The position numbers and the translations under genes were made by a program. A stretch of 64,000 nucleotides of DNA from Holophaga foetida DSM 6591 (GTDB taxonomy: Bacteria; Acidobacteriota; Holophagae; Holophagales; Holophagaceae), in contig NZ_KI912268.1 of assembly GCF_000242615.2 (NCBI RefSeq), positions 2,448,439 to 2,512,438 on the forward strand, read 5' to 3'. This document shows, piece by piece, positions 44,806 to 54,486 of the stretch. The notes beneath the pieces were generated by a model. That model was not told where the DNA came from. It searched no databases and saw only the letters and a program-made list of their open reading frames with translations. Position 1 is the first letter of the stretch. Each line of letters opens with the position of its first letter.

Positions 44806-44894
44806 CACCCTCCGCACATCCGCACCCCGTGACCCGCTGAGGTCCTGATGATTATTCCCCTCGCTTCTCCAATCTTCTTTTTCTGGATGACACT

Positions 44895-46244
44895 GTGACC
44901 AAGGCGCATCGCATGCTGTGGGGTGAAGGCATCTTCCTTCGCCCTCAGCATTTCCAGCAGCAGGATCTTCATTTCGACGCCCAGTTGCGAAGGTGCCTGA
45001 ACCAGATGTACGCGCATCCCTGGGGCGTCCGCGCCCTGGAAGTGGATCTGGACGCCCTGGCCAGCGGACTCATGCATTTCAGCCATCTCGAAATGGCGTT
45101 CCAGGACGGCACCTTCTTCGAAGCCCCCCATGCGGAGCCTTTGCCATTGGCCCGCAGCCTGAACGACATCCCGAATCTGGGCTCCGAGGTGGTCGTCCAC
45201 GCCTGCCTGCCCCTGCTCAATGCCTATGGTCACAACTCCGCGAATCCTGGCACCGAGACGAAGCGCACCGCGCGGTACCTCACGGAGAAGGTGCAGGCCG
45301 TGGATCTCTTCACGGAAGCGCTGGAATCCGAGATCGAAGCTCTCAAGGTGAACGTGACCCTCCTGATGGAGGAGGAAAACCGGGACGGTTTCCTGTCCGT
45401 TCCCGTGACGCGACTGCTCAAGCGCCCCACGGGAGCCTGGGCTGTGGACGAAACCTTCGTGCCCCCGCTGCTGTCCATCCAGGGCGCCCCGCCCGTCATG
45501 GCCACGCTCCGGAGGATCCTCGATATCCTGATGATCAAGAGTCAGTCCCTGACGACCTCCCATCGGGAACGCGTCAAGAGCGTCGTGGAATATGGCACTT
45601 CGGACATCGCCTCCTTCTGGCTGCTCCACACGGTGAACCGGAGCTTCCCCCTGTTGAACCACCTCCTGCGCTTCCCTCAGGCCCACCCCGAGGAGGTCTA
45701 CAAGGATCTGGCTCAGCTGGCCGGAGAGCTGGTCACCTTCTCCTCGACCCTCACCCTGAATGACATCCCGACCTACAAGCACCTGGAACTTACCGAGACC
45801 TTCCAGCGCCTCGATGCCCTGATCCGCGAACTTCTCGAGACCGTGATCTCCAGCCGCTTCGCCGTGATCCCCCTGGTGAGCACCCGGCCCTCCTTCTTTG
45901 TGGGGCGACTCGAAAGCGACCGCTTCGCCGAGAACACGGACTACTACCTGTCCGTGTCTTCAGAGCACCCGGCGAACCAGATCATCGAGAACGTGCCCCT
46001 CAAGCTCAAGGTGGGAAGTCCGGACGATGTGGAGAAGATCCTTCACTCCGCCATGGCCGGGGTGCGCCTCAACCACGTCACCCAGACCCCGGCCGCCGTG
46101 CCGGTGCGCATCGGGAACCACTACTTCGAGATGGACCCCCACGGGCTGATCTACGACAGGATGCTCACCTCCCGGAGCATCTGCATCTACGTCCCCGCCG
46201 CCCTCCCGGAAATGAAGCTCGAACTCATCGCCGTATTCCGTTGA
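44895..46244 (+). CDS. tssK: T6SS baseplate protein TssK
   Basis: 449 residues, the family length. The N-terminus WGEGIFLRPQHFQQQDLHF is the TssK hallmark. Later blocks such as FAVIPLVSTRPSFFVGRL and RIGNHYFEMDP fit the C-terminal receptor-like domain. TssK is the trimeric adaptor that ties the baseplate to TssL/TssM. GTG start, 89 bases after tssJ. Followed by tssL after 12 bases. Confidence 0.95.
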   Translation: MTKAHRMLWGEGIFLRPQHFQQQDLHFDAQLRRCLNQMYAHPWGVRALEVDLDALASGLMHFSHLEMAFQDGTFFEAPHAEPLPLARSLNDIPNLGSEVVVHACLPLLNAYGHNSANPGTETKRTARYLTEKVQAVDLFTEALESEIEALKVNVTLLMEEENRDGFLSVPVTRLLKRPTGAWAVDETFVPPLLSIQGAPPVMATLRRILDILMIKSQSLTTSHRERVKSVVEYGTSDIASFWLLHTVNRSFPLLNHLLRFPQAHPEEVYKDLAQLAGELVTFSSTLTLNDIPTYKHLELTETFQRLDALIRELLETVISSRFAVIPLVSTRPSFFVGRLESDRFAENTDYYLSVSSEHPANQIIENVPLKLKVGSPDDVEKILHSAMAGVRLNHVTQTPAAVPVRIGNHYFEMDPHGLIYDRMLTSRSICIYVPAALPEMKLELIAVFR

Positions 46245-46256
46245 GAAAGATGAACC

Positions 46257-47012
46257 ATGGAAGCCACCCTCTCCCCAGCTGAAATCAACCAGGAACTCAT
46301 GGGCACCTCGGCTCCCGAGGCGCCCCCGCTCAAGGATCTGATGGAGGACGGCATCTACCTCCTCTTTCTCCTTCGCAGCGGGACCACCCCGCACAGCGCC
46401 GAGGAGTTCAACCGCCGCGTGGACGCCTTCCTGGCGCAGTTCGAGCGCAACGCCGCCAATTTCGGGAAGAGCGCCAGCGCCATCCAGAGCTGCAAGTACG
46501 CCTTCTGCGCCCTCATGGACGAGATCGTGTTGAATTCACAGTTCGAGATCCGGGACGCCTGGGAGCGCAGCCCCCTGCAACTGCGGCTCTTTGGAGAGCA
46601 CCTCGCAGGGGATGGTTTTTTCAACCGGCTGGAGAGTCTCCGTCTTGAACCCCAGAAGAACCTTGAGACATTGGAGGTGTTCTACACCTGTCTCCTTCTC
46701 GGATTCCAGGGCCGCTATCTGCTGGAGGGCGAAGACAAGCTGGGCTTCCTCATTGCCCGCCTCGGCCAGGAGATCAGCGGCCTGAGGGGGGCCAAGCCCG
46801 AATTCGCTCCCCACTGGCAGCCCAGCTTCCAGTTCGGCGACTTCGTTCGCCACGAACTTCCCTTGTGGATCTTCTATACCCTCCTGGTCCTGGTGGCGAT
46901 CGTCCTCTTTCTAACCTTCACCTTCGTCCTTCGTTCCCAGCTGAAGGACCTGGAGAGGGTCCAGAGGCTGACCTCCGTCACGACCATCCTTCAGTCACCC
47001 TCGGCCACCTAG
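46257..47012 (+). CDS. tssL: T6SS inner-membrane protein TssL (DotU/IcmH family)
   Basis: 251 residues. A cytoplasmic helical domain carries the DotU pattern (YAFCALMDEIVLNS, LQLRLFGEHLAGDGFF, LLLGFQGRYL), and a single C-terminal TM helix lies at about 202-224. There is no OmpA-like peptidoglycan domain, so this is the short form. TssL forms the cytoplasmic hook of the TssJLM complex. It is nine bases from tssE. Confidence 0.95.
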   Translation: MEATLSPAEINQELMGTSAPEAPPLKDLMEDGIYLLFLLRSGTTPHSAEEFNRRVDAFLAQFERNAANFGKSASAIQSCKYAFCALMDEIVLNSQFEIRDAWERSPLQLRLFGEHLAGDGFFNRLESLRLEPQKNLETLEVFYTCLLLGFQGRYLLEGEDKLGFLIARLGQEISGLRGAKPEFAPHWQPSFQFGDFVRHELPLWIFYTLLVLVAIVLFLTFTFVLRSQLKDLERVQRLTSVTTILQSPSAT

Positions 47013-47021
47013 CCGGATCCC

Positions 47022-47513
47022 ATGGCGTACCCGACTTCCCGCCAGACCCTGGTCTCTTCCTCCCTGCTGGACCGTTTGATGGACGACCGTCCAGACCTTT
47101 CCAGCGAATCCCAGTCCGAGTTCCTGTTCGACGTTGCACGCTACAAACGCGCGGTGGCTCGGGATCTCGAACTCCTGCTGAATACCCGATCGACCTACAT
47201 GGGAGAGGAGAATCTGGAAAGCTTCCCCCTCGCCAAGGGGTCGGTCCTGATGTTCGGCATCAGTGACCTGAGCAGCCTGAGCCTCCTCAACCCTCAGGAC
47301 CGCGTCTTCCTCCAGGACAACCTCCGCAAAACCATCGATTGCTTCGAGCCGCGCCTCGCCAACGTCAAGGTGTCCCTGGAGATCTCCCGGGACACCCACC
47401 ATGTGATGCGCTTCCGGGTGGATGCCCTACTGAGGGTGCACCCCACACGACCACCGGTTAGCTTCGACGCCATGCTCCAACTCTCTTCGAACACCTACCA
47501 AGTGAAGGACTAG
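47022..47513 (+). CDS. tssE: T6SS baseplate protein TssE (gp25-like)
   Basis: 163 residues. The gp25/lysozyme-like fold is indicated by SLLDRLMDDRP at the start, RDLELLLNTRS, and the C-terminal strand set RVSLEI-type block (VKVSLEISRDTHHVMRFRVDALL). TssE is the baseplate wedge component that nucleates the sheath. It lies two bases before tssF and is surely cotranslated with it. Confidence 0.92.
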   Translation: MAYPTSRQTLVSSSLLDRLMDDRPDLSSESQSEFLFDVARYKRAVARDLELLLNTRSTYMGEENLESFPLAKGSVLMFGISDLSSLSLLNPQDRVFLQDNLRKTIDCFEPRLANVKVSLEISRDTHHVMRFRVDALLRVHPTRPPVSFDAMLQLSSNTYQVKD

Positions 47514-47515
47514 CC

Positions 47516-49369
47516 TTGCTGGAGGAACTGCTTCCCTATTACGAGCGCGAACTCGGCTACCTCCGCGAGATGGCGGGGGAATTCGCCCTCCGCTATCCGA
47601 AGATCGGCCGCCGCCTCCAGATCGACGGAGAACAGTGCGAGGACCCCCACGTCGAGCGGCTCATTGAGTCCTTCGCCTTCCTCACGGCCCGGATCCACCG
47701 AAAGCTGGACGACGAGTACCCCGAGATCACCGAAGCCTTCATCCAGGTGCTCTACCCGCACTACCTGCGCCCCATCCCCTCGGCCACGATCGTCCAGATC
47801 AGCACGGACCCGGACAAGCCGGAATTGTCGGGACGCTACACCATCCCGCGCCACCACCCGGTCGTGGCCCCGATAATCCAGGGAGTGAAGTGTCAGTTCC
47901 GGACCTGCTACGACCTTGACCTCTGGCCGATTGCCCTGAACCGGGCGGGACTGGAGCTGGCCCAGAACTCGGCCCACCTCCGGACACTGACAACGGCGGC
48001 CGCCGTCATCAACCTGGAGCTGAACACCCTCTCGAACCTCAACTTCGAGACGCTGAAGCTGGACAAGCTGCGCTTCTTCCTGGACGGGAACGCCCCGCTG
48101 ATGCACCTGCTCTACGAGCTGATCTTCTCGAAGCTCATCGGCATCCGCGTCACCGATGGCAGTGACGACCCCTCCCACACCGTGATCCTCCCCAAGGAGG
48201 CCCTCCGCCCAGTGGGCTTCAGCCCCGAAGAGGGGCTTCTGGACTTCGACACCCGTTCTTTTCCCGGGTACCGCTTGCTTACGGAGTACTTCGCCTTCCC
48301 GGACAAGTTCATGTTCTTCGAAGTGACCGGCCTGGATCACCCCAAGCTGCGCCACCCCGGTTCCCGCCTGAAGATCCAGCTGCTCCTCTCCCATTACGCC
48401 GAGACGGAGCGCCACACGCGGCTCCTGCAAACCCTCAATGCCCAGAACTTCAAGCTCGGCTGCGTCCCCCTCGTGAACCTCTTCCAGCAGGCCGGGGATC
48501 CCATCCGGATCACCAACCAGCAGTCCACCTATCCCGTGACGGTAAACGGTCGGAAGGTCGGCGGCTTCGAGGTCTATTCCATCGACGCCGTGACTCGGGT
48601 CGAGAAGGGGTTCGGGGAGGAGATCCACCAAGAGGTGCCGCCCTTCTATTCCATCAACCACTTTTCGACCGAGCGGGAGCAGTCCTATTACTGGTACGCC
48701 ACCCGGGAGGCCTCCACGCGCCGGGACGACCGGGGCACCGATGTGGAACTCGCCCTGGTGGACCTCGATTTCAAGCCTGTGCGTCCGGAGTCCGAAGTCT
48801 TGAGCCTGGAGCTCACCTGCACGAACCGGGACCTGCCGGCCTCCATCCCCTTCGGAGGCGCCGGCAACACTGGGGAGGGCTTCACGGTTCCCAACCATGG
48901 CATCGTGAAACGCGTCGCCCTGCTGCGCAAACCCACGCCAAGCCTCCGTATGCCCGCCAAAGCAGGGCTCCAATGGCGCCTCATCTCCCATCTTTCCATC
49001 AACCAGCTGTCCATGGTCGCCCACGGGAAGGAGGCCCTCCAGGAGATCCTGGGGCTCTACAACTACACCGATTCCCCGGCCATGGCCAAGCAGATCCAGG
49101 GCATCGTTTCCGTAGAAACCAAGCCGACAACCGCCCGGCTGCCCGGGCCGGGATTTGTGAGCTTCGCACGAGGACTGGAGGTCACCATGACCTTCGATGA
49201 GAACGGCTACGTGGGCTCCAACCTCTTTCTCTTCGCCAGCATCCTGGAGCGGTTCCTGGCGTATTTCTGTGCCCCCAACAGTTTCGTAAAGTTCCACATG
49301 TTCACGCGACAACAGGAAGACGAGGTCCACCATTGGCCAGCAAGGGCCGGAGAAACAGCACTGATCTGA
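47516..49369 (+). CDS. tssF: T6SS baseplate protein TssF
   Basis: 617 residues. N-terminal LLPYYERELGYLREMAGEFALRYPKI with DPHVERLIESFAFLTARI is diagnostic of TssF, as is VLYPHYLRPIPS. TssF pairs with TssG in the baseplate wedge. TTG start with GAAGGA upstream, just after tssE. The 3' end overlaps tssG. Confidence 0.95.
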   Translation: MLEELLPYYERELGYLREMAGEFALRYPKIGRRLQIDGEQCEDPHVERLIESFAFLTARIHRKLDDEYPEITEAFIQVLYPHYLRPIPSATIVQISTDPDKPELSGRYTIPRHHPVVAPIIQGVKCQFRTCYDLDLWPIALNRAGLELAQNSAHLRTLTTAAAVINLELNTLSNLNFETLKLDKLRFFLDGNAPLMHLLYELIFSKLIGIRVTDGSDDPSHTVILPKEALRPVGFSPEEGLLDFDTRSFPGYRLLTEYFAFPDKFMFFEVTGLDHPKLRHPGSRLKIQLLLSHYAETERHTRLLQTLNAQNFKLGCVPLVNLFQQAGDPIRITNQQSTYPVTVNGRKVGGFEVYSIDAVTRVEKGFGEEIHQEVPPFYSINHFSTEREQSYYWYATREASTRRDDRGTDVELALVDLDFKPVRPESEVLSLELTCTNRDLPASIPFGGAGNTGEGFTVPNHGIVKRVALLRKPTPSLRMPAKAGLQWRLISHLSINQLSMVAHGKEALQEILGLYNYTDSPAMAKQIQGIVSVETKPTTARLPGPGFVSFARGLEVTMTFDENGYVGSNLFLFASILERFLAYFCAPNSFVKFHMFTRQQEDEVHHWPARAGETALI

Positions 49370-50352
49370 TGGACCGCCTGAAATCGGAACCCTTCCGATT
49401 CCGCTTCTTTCAGGCGATACGTCTGCTCAAACTCTCGAGAAAAGCCTCGGGCAGCAAGGCCGAACTCCCTCGCCAGTTCCGATTCCGTACGCCTCTTTCG
49501 CTGTCCTTTCCCTCCAGCGAAATCCAGCGATTCGAGACTCGGATGCTCCAGGAAGAGAAGGAGGGTACCCCCCTGGAGATGGAGGTGGGCTTTCTCGGAT
49601 TGACTGGCCCCTCCGGGGTACTTCCCCATTGCTACACAGAAATACTGATCGATCGGAAGCTGGTGCAGCGAGACGGATCAGCCCATGCATTCCTGGACAT
49701 CTTCAGTCACCGAGCCATCGCACTCTTCTACGAGGCTTGGCAGAAGTACCGTTTCTACATCGGGTATGAGATGGGTGACCGGAACGGCTTCACCCGGCAT
49801 CTGACCGAACTTCTGGGCACGGCGAGCACCTGGGATAATGGTGAAGCTGTCCCCCCTCAACTCACAGCCTTCTTCTCGGGGATCCTTGGACGGCGGCCTC
49901 TCCCAAGCTCCAGCCTGAAGGGCCTGCTCAGCACCTATTTCGGAGTGGAGCTGGAGATCGAGCAGTTCGTCGGGCAATGGATCGAGGCTCCCCTTTCGGA
50001 GCAGAGTACCCTCGGTGGGGAGTGCGCCTCTCTGGGAATGACCACGGTCGTGGGCCAGCGGCTTTGGGATCAGCAGAGCAAGATCCGGCTTCGAATCGGC
50101 CCCTTGAGGCAGGCCAAGTTCAACGAGTTCCTACCGGGACGCTCGGCAGCCCTTGCCCTGCGCCACTTGGTAGAGCTCTGCCAGGGCCAGTCGCTCAACT
50201 GCGATATCACCCTGGTCCTGGAGCAAGAGGCTGTCGGCGATACGCTCCTCAGCAAAGTGGCCCCGGTCCCGGTCATGCTGGGATTCAACGCGTGGGCCCG
50301 GACCTCTCCCGCGACCAAGGATCTGGATGATGTCCGGTTCAGACTGATCTGA
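49333..50352 (+). CDS. tssG: T6SS baseplate protein TssG
   Basis: 339 residues. FRFRFFQAIRLL near the N-terminus, FLGLTGPSGVLPHCYTE, and FLDIFSHRAIALFYEAWQKYR are TssG signatures. It binds TssF and TssE in the baseplate. The TTG start at 49333 overlaps tssF by 37 bases with GAGG upstream. ATG 49369, coupled through TGATG to the tssF stop, is equally plausible and shortens it by 12 residues. The stop lies inside a 15-bp palindrome. Confidence 0.93.
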   Translation: MASKGRRNSTDLMDRLKSEPFRFRFFQAIRLLKLSRKASGSKAELPRQFRFRTPLSLSFPSSEIQRFETRMLQEEKEGTPLEMEVGFLGLTGPSGVLPHCYTEILIDRKLVQRDGSAHAFLDIFSHRAIALFYEAWQKYRFYIGYEMGDRNGFTRHLTELLGTASTWDNGEAVPPQLTAFFSGILGRRPLPSSSLKGLLSTYFGVELEIEQFVGQWIEAPLSEQSTLGGECASLGMTTVVGQRLWDQQSKIRLRIGPLRQAKFNEFLPGRSAALALRHLVELCQGQSLNCDITLVLEQEAVGDTLLSKVAPVPVMLGFNAWARTSPATKDLDDVRFRLI

Positions 50353-50362
50353 ACCGGACATC
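50329..50362. terminator. Perfect 15-bp hairpin at the tssG/clpV convergent junction
   Basis: GATGTCCGGTTCAGA (50329-50343) and TCTGAACCGGACATC (50348-50362) pair fully around a CTGA loop. It spans the tssG stop codon and ends six bases before the clpV stop on the other strand. It lacks a T-run, so it may block converging transcription or protect mRNA 3' ends instead of being a classic terminator. Confidence 0.7.
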
Positions 50363-50367
50363 CCCCC

Positions 50368-53010
50368 CTAGACGATCTGGAAGCTGACCTTATCCTTCTT
50401 GGTCTTCAAAGCGATGCTCTTGATCTTCTTGCCTTCGGACATCCGCTCCAGCAGCCTGCCGGAAAGATCCGCAAGGATCACCTGAGAGATGATGGCGTCC
50501 GCGTTTCTCGCCCCGCTCTCCACCTCAGTGCAACGCGCGGCCATGAGCTCAATGAGGGCGTTGTCATAGGTCATAGTGGCCGAGTGGTTGGCCTCGATCC
50601 GCTTGCGGATCTTCTCCATTTTCAGCCGGATGATGGCCTTCAGGATCTCGTCCTGGACCGGGTAATAGGGTACGACACTGAGGCGCCCCAGGAATGCCGG
50701 CTTGCAGGCCTTCTGGAGTGTGGGCCTGAGAACCTCCTGAAGATCCTGGGGAGTCGGCTGGCGCACCTTGTCCCCCTCCTTCACCCCGTGCTCCACGGCG
50801 CGCAACACCAGATCCGATCCGATGTTGGAGGTGAGAAGGATGATGGTGTTCCGGAAATCGATCTCCCGCCCCTCGGCGTCCTCCATCAGGCCCTTGTCGA
50901 AGACCTGGTAGAAGAGCTCCAACACATCGGGGTGGGCCTTTTCCACTTCATCCAGCAACAGCACGCTGTAAGGCTTTCGTCGGACGGCCTCGGTGAGGAC
51001 GCCCCCTTCTCCGTAGCCAACATACCCCGGAGGCGAACCCTTCAGGCCCGACACGGTATGGGCCTCCTGGTATTCGGACATGTTGATGGAGATGAGATTC
51101 CGTTCGCCACCGTACAGCACATCCGCCAGGGCCAGGGCCGTCTCGGTCTTGCCTACGCCGGAGGGCCCCACCAGCAGGAAGACGCCCTTGGGCTTGCCTG
51201 GGTCCTCCAGGTTCGCCCTGGCGATCTGGATATGCCGCGCGATGAGCTCCAGGGCGTGGGGCTGACCGATGACACGGGCCTCCAGCAGGGCCTTCAAGTT
51301 CCTGATGGTGCCGATCTCGTCCGCCACCATGCGCCCCAGGGGAATGCCCGTCCAACCGGAGATGACTTCCGCCACGGTAGCGCTGTCCACGCAGTCGTAG
51401 ATGAGGGGCTGGGTCTTGTGCGCGTCGCGAAGCCGCTCCTGGACCGAGCGGAGCTGGGTCTGGGCCTCCTTCGAGTCGTCACCCATGGTGATGCGCTCCC
51501 GCAGGCTGCGAACCTCCTGCACCAGCTCGGCCTGGAGCTTCTGTTCCCCGAGTTGTTTCTCCAGATCGATCTCCAGCTCGGCCCGCCGCTTCTTGAGTTC
51601 CTCCTGACGGGGTTTGTGCTGCGGATTCTCCTTCTCCTTGTCCAGAGCGGCGCTTTCCCGATCGATGTTCTCGATCAGGCGTGTGAGGTCTTCTACCGCC
51701 GCGGGCTTGCTCGCCTGGGAAAGGGCCACCCGAGCGCAGGCGGTATCGAGGACACTGACGCACTTGTCGGGCAACTGGCGCCCGGCAACGTAGCGACTGG
51801 AGAGCTTTACCGCGTCCACCACGGCTTCGTCGAGGATCCGGACCTTGTGGTGGGTTTCCATGGCCACCGCGATGCCGCGCATCATCTGGATCGCCGAATC
51901 CTCGGAGGGCTCCTCAACCTTCACCACCTGGAAGCGCCGGGCCAGAGCCGCATCCTTCTCAAAATACTTCTTGTACTCCGACCAGGTGGTGGCCGCGATC
52001 GTGCGCAACTCTCCTCTGGCCAGAGCCGGTTTGAGCAGGTTGGCAGCGTCACTCTGCCCGGCCTGGCCCCCGGCGCCAATCATCGTGTGGGCTTCGTCGA
52101 TGAAGAGAATGATGGGGATGAGGCTGCCCTTCACTTCATCGATCACGGAACGCACCCGGTTCTCGAATTCGCCCTTCACGGAGGCTCCAGCCTGGAGCAA
52201 GCCCATATCCAAGGATCGGAGAGCAACATTCTTGAGGGGATCGGGCACATCCCCCTCAACGATGCGTGCGGCCAAGCCTTCCACTACGGCGGTCTTACCC
52301 ACGCCCGGCTCGCCCGTGAGAATGGGGTTGTTCTGCCGACGGCGCAGCAGGATATCGATCATCTGGCGGATCTCGCCATCGCGTCCCAGCACGGGGTCGA
52401 GTTTGCCCACCCGGGCCAGGGCCGTGAGATCCGAAGTGTAGCTATCCAGAGCGCGGGTGGGGGCCCCCGTCGTGTTCATACCCTTCTGCTCGGTGCCCTC
52501 GCCCTCTCCAGAGGCCGGGGCCGGACTCATCGCGCCTTCCTTGGCTGAGCGCAGGATCGCGGGGAGATTCTTCTTAAGCTCGTCTGCAGGGATACGGCCC
52601 AACAGCTCGCAGGAACTCCCCAGGGTGCGTCGGAGATCCTCGTCCACAACCAAAGCCTCCAGCAGGAAGCCACTGCGCAGTATCGCCGCTCCATGGTCCA
52701 CACTCGCCATCAGCCAAGCCGTTTCCAGCCAGCGCGGGATATTGACCGAAAGCACCGGGCTGCGTGTATTCCCTGTCTTGAGCCTGCTGAGACCCGCCAG
52801 GAGATCCTTTTCCAGGCGGGCGACCTGGATGTCATAGGCCTTTAGGATCGCAACACAGTCGGAATCCTGAAGGGCGAGGAGCTCCAACAGGACATGCTCC
52901 ACATCCACCTCATGATGAGTGCGCGATAATGCCACATTCACCGCCGTTTCCATCGCCCGCCGACAGAGGGGGTTCAGTTTGCCAATCAGGGGTTTCAGAC
53001 CTGTCTTCAT
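50368..53010 (-). CDS. clpV: T6SS sheath-recycling ATPase TssH (ClpV)
   Basis: 880 residues, ClpB-like. The N-domain (1-160) is followed by AAA1 with Walker A GEPGVGKT (233-240) and FIDEAHTMIGAG, a shortened coiled middle domain (about 420-530), and AAA2 with GPSGVGKTE (about 615). The long Ala/Glu linker (160-185) and the N-domain beginning LIGKLNPLCRRAMETAV identify ClpV over ClpB. ClpV pulls apart contracted TssB/TssC sheaths. It is the only core gene on the minus strand of the main block and is divergent from tssA. Confidence 0.95.
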   Translation of the reverse strand: MKTGLKPLIGKLNPLCRRAMETAVNVALSRTHHEVDVEHVLLELLALQDSDCVAILKAYDIQVARLEKDLLAGLSRLKTGNTRSPVLSVNIPRWLETAWLMASVDHGAAILRSGFLLEALVVDEDLRRTLGSSCELLGRIPADELKKNLPAILRSAKEGAMSPAPASGEGEGTEQKGMNTTGAPTRALDSYTSDLTALARVGKLDPVLGRDGEIRQMIDILLRRRQNNPILTGEPGVGKTAVVEGLAARIVEGDVPDPLKNVALRSLDMGLLQAGASVKGEFENRVRSVIDEVKGSLIPIILFIDEAHTMIGAGGQAGQSDAANLLKPALARGELRTIAATTWSEYKKYFEKDAALARRFQVVKVEEPSEDSAIQMMRGIAVAMETHHKVRILDEAVVDAVKLSSRYVAGRQLPDKCVSVLDTACARVALSQASKPAAVEDLTRLIENIDRESAALDKEKENPQHKPRQEELKKRRAELEIDLEKQLGEQKLQAELVQEVRSLRERITMGDDSKEAQTQLRSVQERLRDAHKTQPLIYDCVDSATVAEVISGWTGIPLGRMVADEIGTIRNLKALLEARVIGQPHALELIARHIQIARANLEDPGKPKGVFLLVGPSGVGKTETALALADVLYGGERNLISINMSEYQEAHTVSGLKGSPPGYVGYGEGGVLTEAVRRKPYSVLLLDEVEKAHPDVLELFYQVFDKGLMEDAEGREIDFRNTIILLTSNIGSDLVLRAVEHGVKEGDKVRQPTPQDLQEVLRPTLQKACKPAFLGRLSVVPYYPVQDEILKAIIRLKMEKIRKRIEANHSATMTYDNALIELMAARCTEVESGARNADAIISQVILADLSGRLLERMSEGKKIKSIALKTKKDKVSFQIV

Positions 53011-53146
53011 TCACGTTCCTCAAAGAAGCGGCGGGCCGCAAAATGGTTAACATTTCATGATATCTTGTATCATTCCATTTGAGGCGAACGGATCAAACAA
53101 GGAGTCCATTGCTCCATAACGTTAATAATTAAAGCATGGTAATGAC
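53011..53146. promoter_or_regulatory. Divergent promoter region between clpV and tssA
   Basis: 136 bases, AT-rich in its centre. It contains ATTTCATGATA (53052-53062) and the overlapping palindrome-like GATATCTTGTATC, which recall sites upstream of tssJ and vgrG. It must hold the promoters for both clpV and the tssA-hcp operon. Exact boxes cannot be assigned by eye. Confidence 0.45.
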
Positions 53147-54229
53147 ATGAATAGACAGCTACTCGAACCCCTCCTTTGCCCAATTCCCGGAGACCACCCC
53201 AGTGGCAGGGATATGACGCATTCCCCGGAATTCGACGAAATCCGCAAGCTCCGCAAGGGCGATGACCCCCTTCTCGCCCAGGGAGAATGGGTTTGCGAGA
53301 TCAAAGCTCCGCAATGGGCCCGAGTCAGAGAACTCTGCGAAGGACTGCTCAAGACCCAGACGAAGGACCTCCAGGTCGCCTGCTGGTACACCGAGGCCCT
53401 GACAAATTCCGAAGGTTTCCAGGGACTGGCCCTCGGCCTCGGGACACTCCAGGGCCTCCTGGAACGCTTCGGAGGCATTGACCATTCCGCCCTCTTCCCC
53501 ACTGACCAAGACGAACGCATCGCCCGGTTCGAATGGCTGAACGCCCAGTTGCCCTTGGTGATCAGCAACGTCCCCATGACAACCCCAGCCACGGGCAGTT
53601 ACTCGCTCATCCAGTGGGAAGAATCCCGGGCTGTCGAGAACTTGGGCCTGCGAGACACCAAGGCCAAGGAGCAGGCGCTCGCAGAAGGGAAACTGGCCGG
53701 GGAGGCATGGGACAAGGCCGCAATGGCGTCCGGCCCCCATTTCTATATAGCCTTGCTCGACATGATGAATGGCCTTCAAGCCTCCTTCGAGCAACTGGAA
53801 CAACTCGTCGAATGCCACTTTGCTCCGGATTCTCCGAACCTGAGCGCCATCCAGACTGCCCTTGAAGGGTGCCACAACCTAGCTTCCCAATGCCTTAAAC
53901 GTTTTACAGGTGTCGCCCCCAGAGAAGAAGCCTTTGCCGCAGCCGCCCTAACCCTCAACTTGGACGCACCTATAACCCAATCCATTACCGTGGTTCCAGC
54001 CCATCCCACCACCGGAGGCGTTTCTTCGCGCACAGAGGCGATTCGCCAGCTGCGTGAGATCGCCAAGTATTTCCGGGCCCACGAACCCCACAGTCCCGTG
54101 GCCCTCCTGGTGGAGCGCGCCGCCCGCTGGGGCGAGATGTCTCTTGAGCACTGGCTTGGGCACGTCATCAAGGACGAGAACACCCTCGGGCAGCTTCACG
54201 ACCTCTTGGATCTGCGTGGGGAAATGTAA
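53147..54229 (+). CDS. tssA: T6SS assembly protein TssA
   Basis: 360 residues. The ImpA_N domain is recognised by LLCPIPGDHPSGRDMTHSPEFDEI and WARVRELCEGLLKTQTKDLQVACWYTEAL. The C-terminus REIAKYFRAHEPHSPVALLV with WGEMSLEHWL is the short TssA1-like dodecamerisation end. TssA primes baseplate docking and sheath growth. It starts the right-hand operon (tssA, M15 peptidase, tssM, tagF, tssB, tssC, hcp). Confidence 0.93.
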   Translation: MNRQLLEPLLCPIPGDHPSGRDMTHSPEFDEIRKLRKGDDPLLAQGEWVCEIKAPQWARVRELCEGLLKTQTKDLQVACWYTEALTNSEGFQGLALGLGTLQGLLERFGGIDHSALFPTDQDERIARFEWLNAQLPLVISNVPMTTPATGSYSLIQWEESRAVENLGLRDTKAKEQALAEGKLAGEAWDKAAMASGPHFYIALLDMMNGLQASFEQLEQLVECHFAPDSPNLSAIQTALEGCHNLASQCLKRFTGVAPREEAFAAAALTLNLDAPITQSITVVPAHPTTGGVSSRTEAIRQLREIAKYFRAHEPHSPVALLVERAARWGEMSLEHWLGHVIKDENTLGQLHDLLDLRGEM

Positions 54230-54486
54230 GCAGAATGCGAAAGTCTCGATTTTAGGAATGCATCAATTTTGATGATCTATTATTGAATCCAATGCCCAGC
54301 CGGGGCTACTTGAGAAGCCCAATTCACCCAAGCGTTCCATCCCAAGTTATATTAATATTTTTTATACACCGCGAATCATCACATAAAACTCATACCCGCG
54401 AAGCAGATAAATCGATTTGGACAAACGTTGACAAAAAATATATTAATTAATAGATAAATAAATCTAATCATAATTGGCCTCGCCAC
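54230..54486. other. AT-rich intergenic stretch inside the T6SS operon
   Basis: 257 bases without an open frame, very A/T-rich towards the right (runs such as AATATATTAATTAATAG near 54440). A second promoter for the peptidase-tssM block may lie here. No repeat, hairpin of note or RNA gene recognised. Confidence 0.5.

Noticed and set aside
47510..49333. Long open frame on the minus strand across tssF
   Set aside because: Antisense to tssF, whose motifs and operon position are clear; the antisense peptide resembles no family.
50584..52548. Long open frame on the plus strand across clpV
   Set aside because: Shadow of the ClpV ATPase gene, produced by high third-position GC.
54230..54486. AT-rich gap in the T6SS operon considered as a small gene or origin
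   Set aside because: No open frame with a ribosome site, no iterons and no stable hairpin were found.
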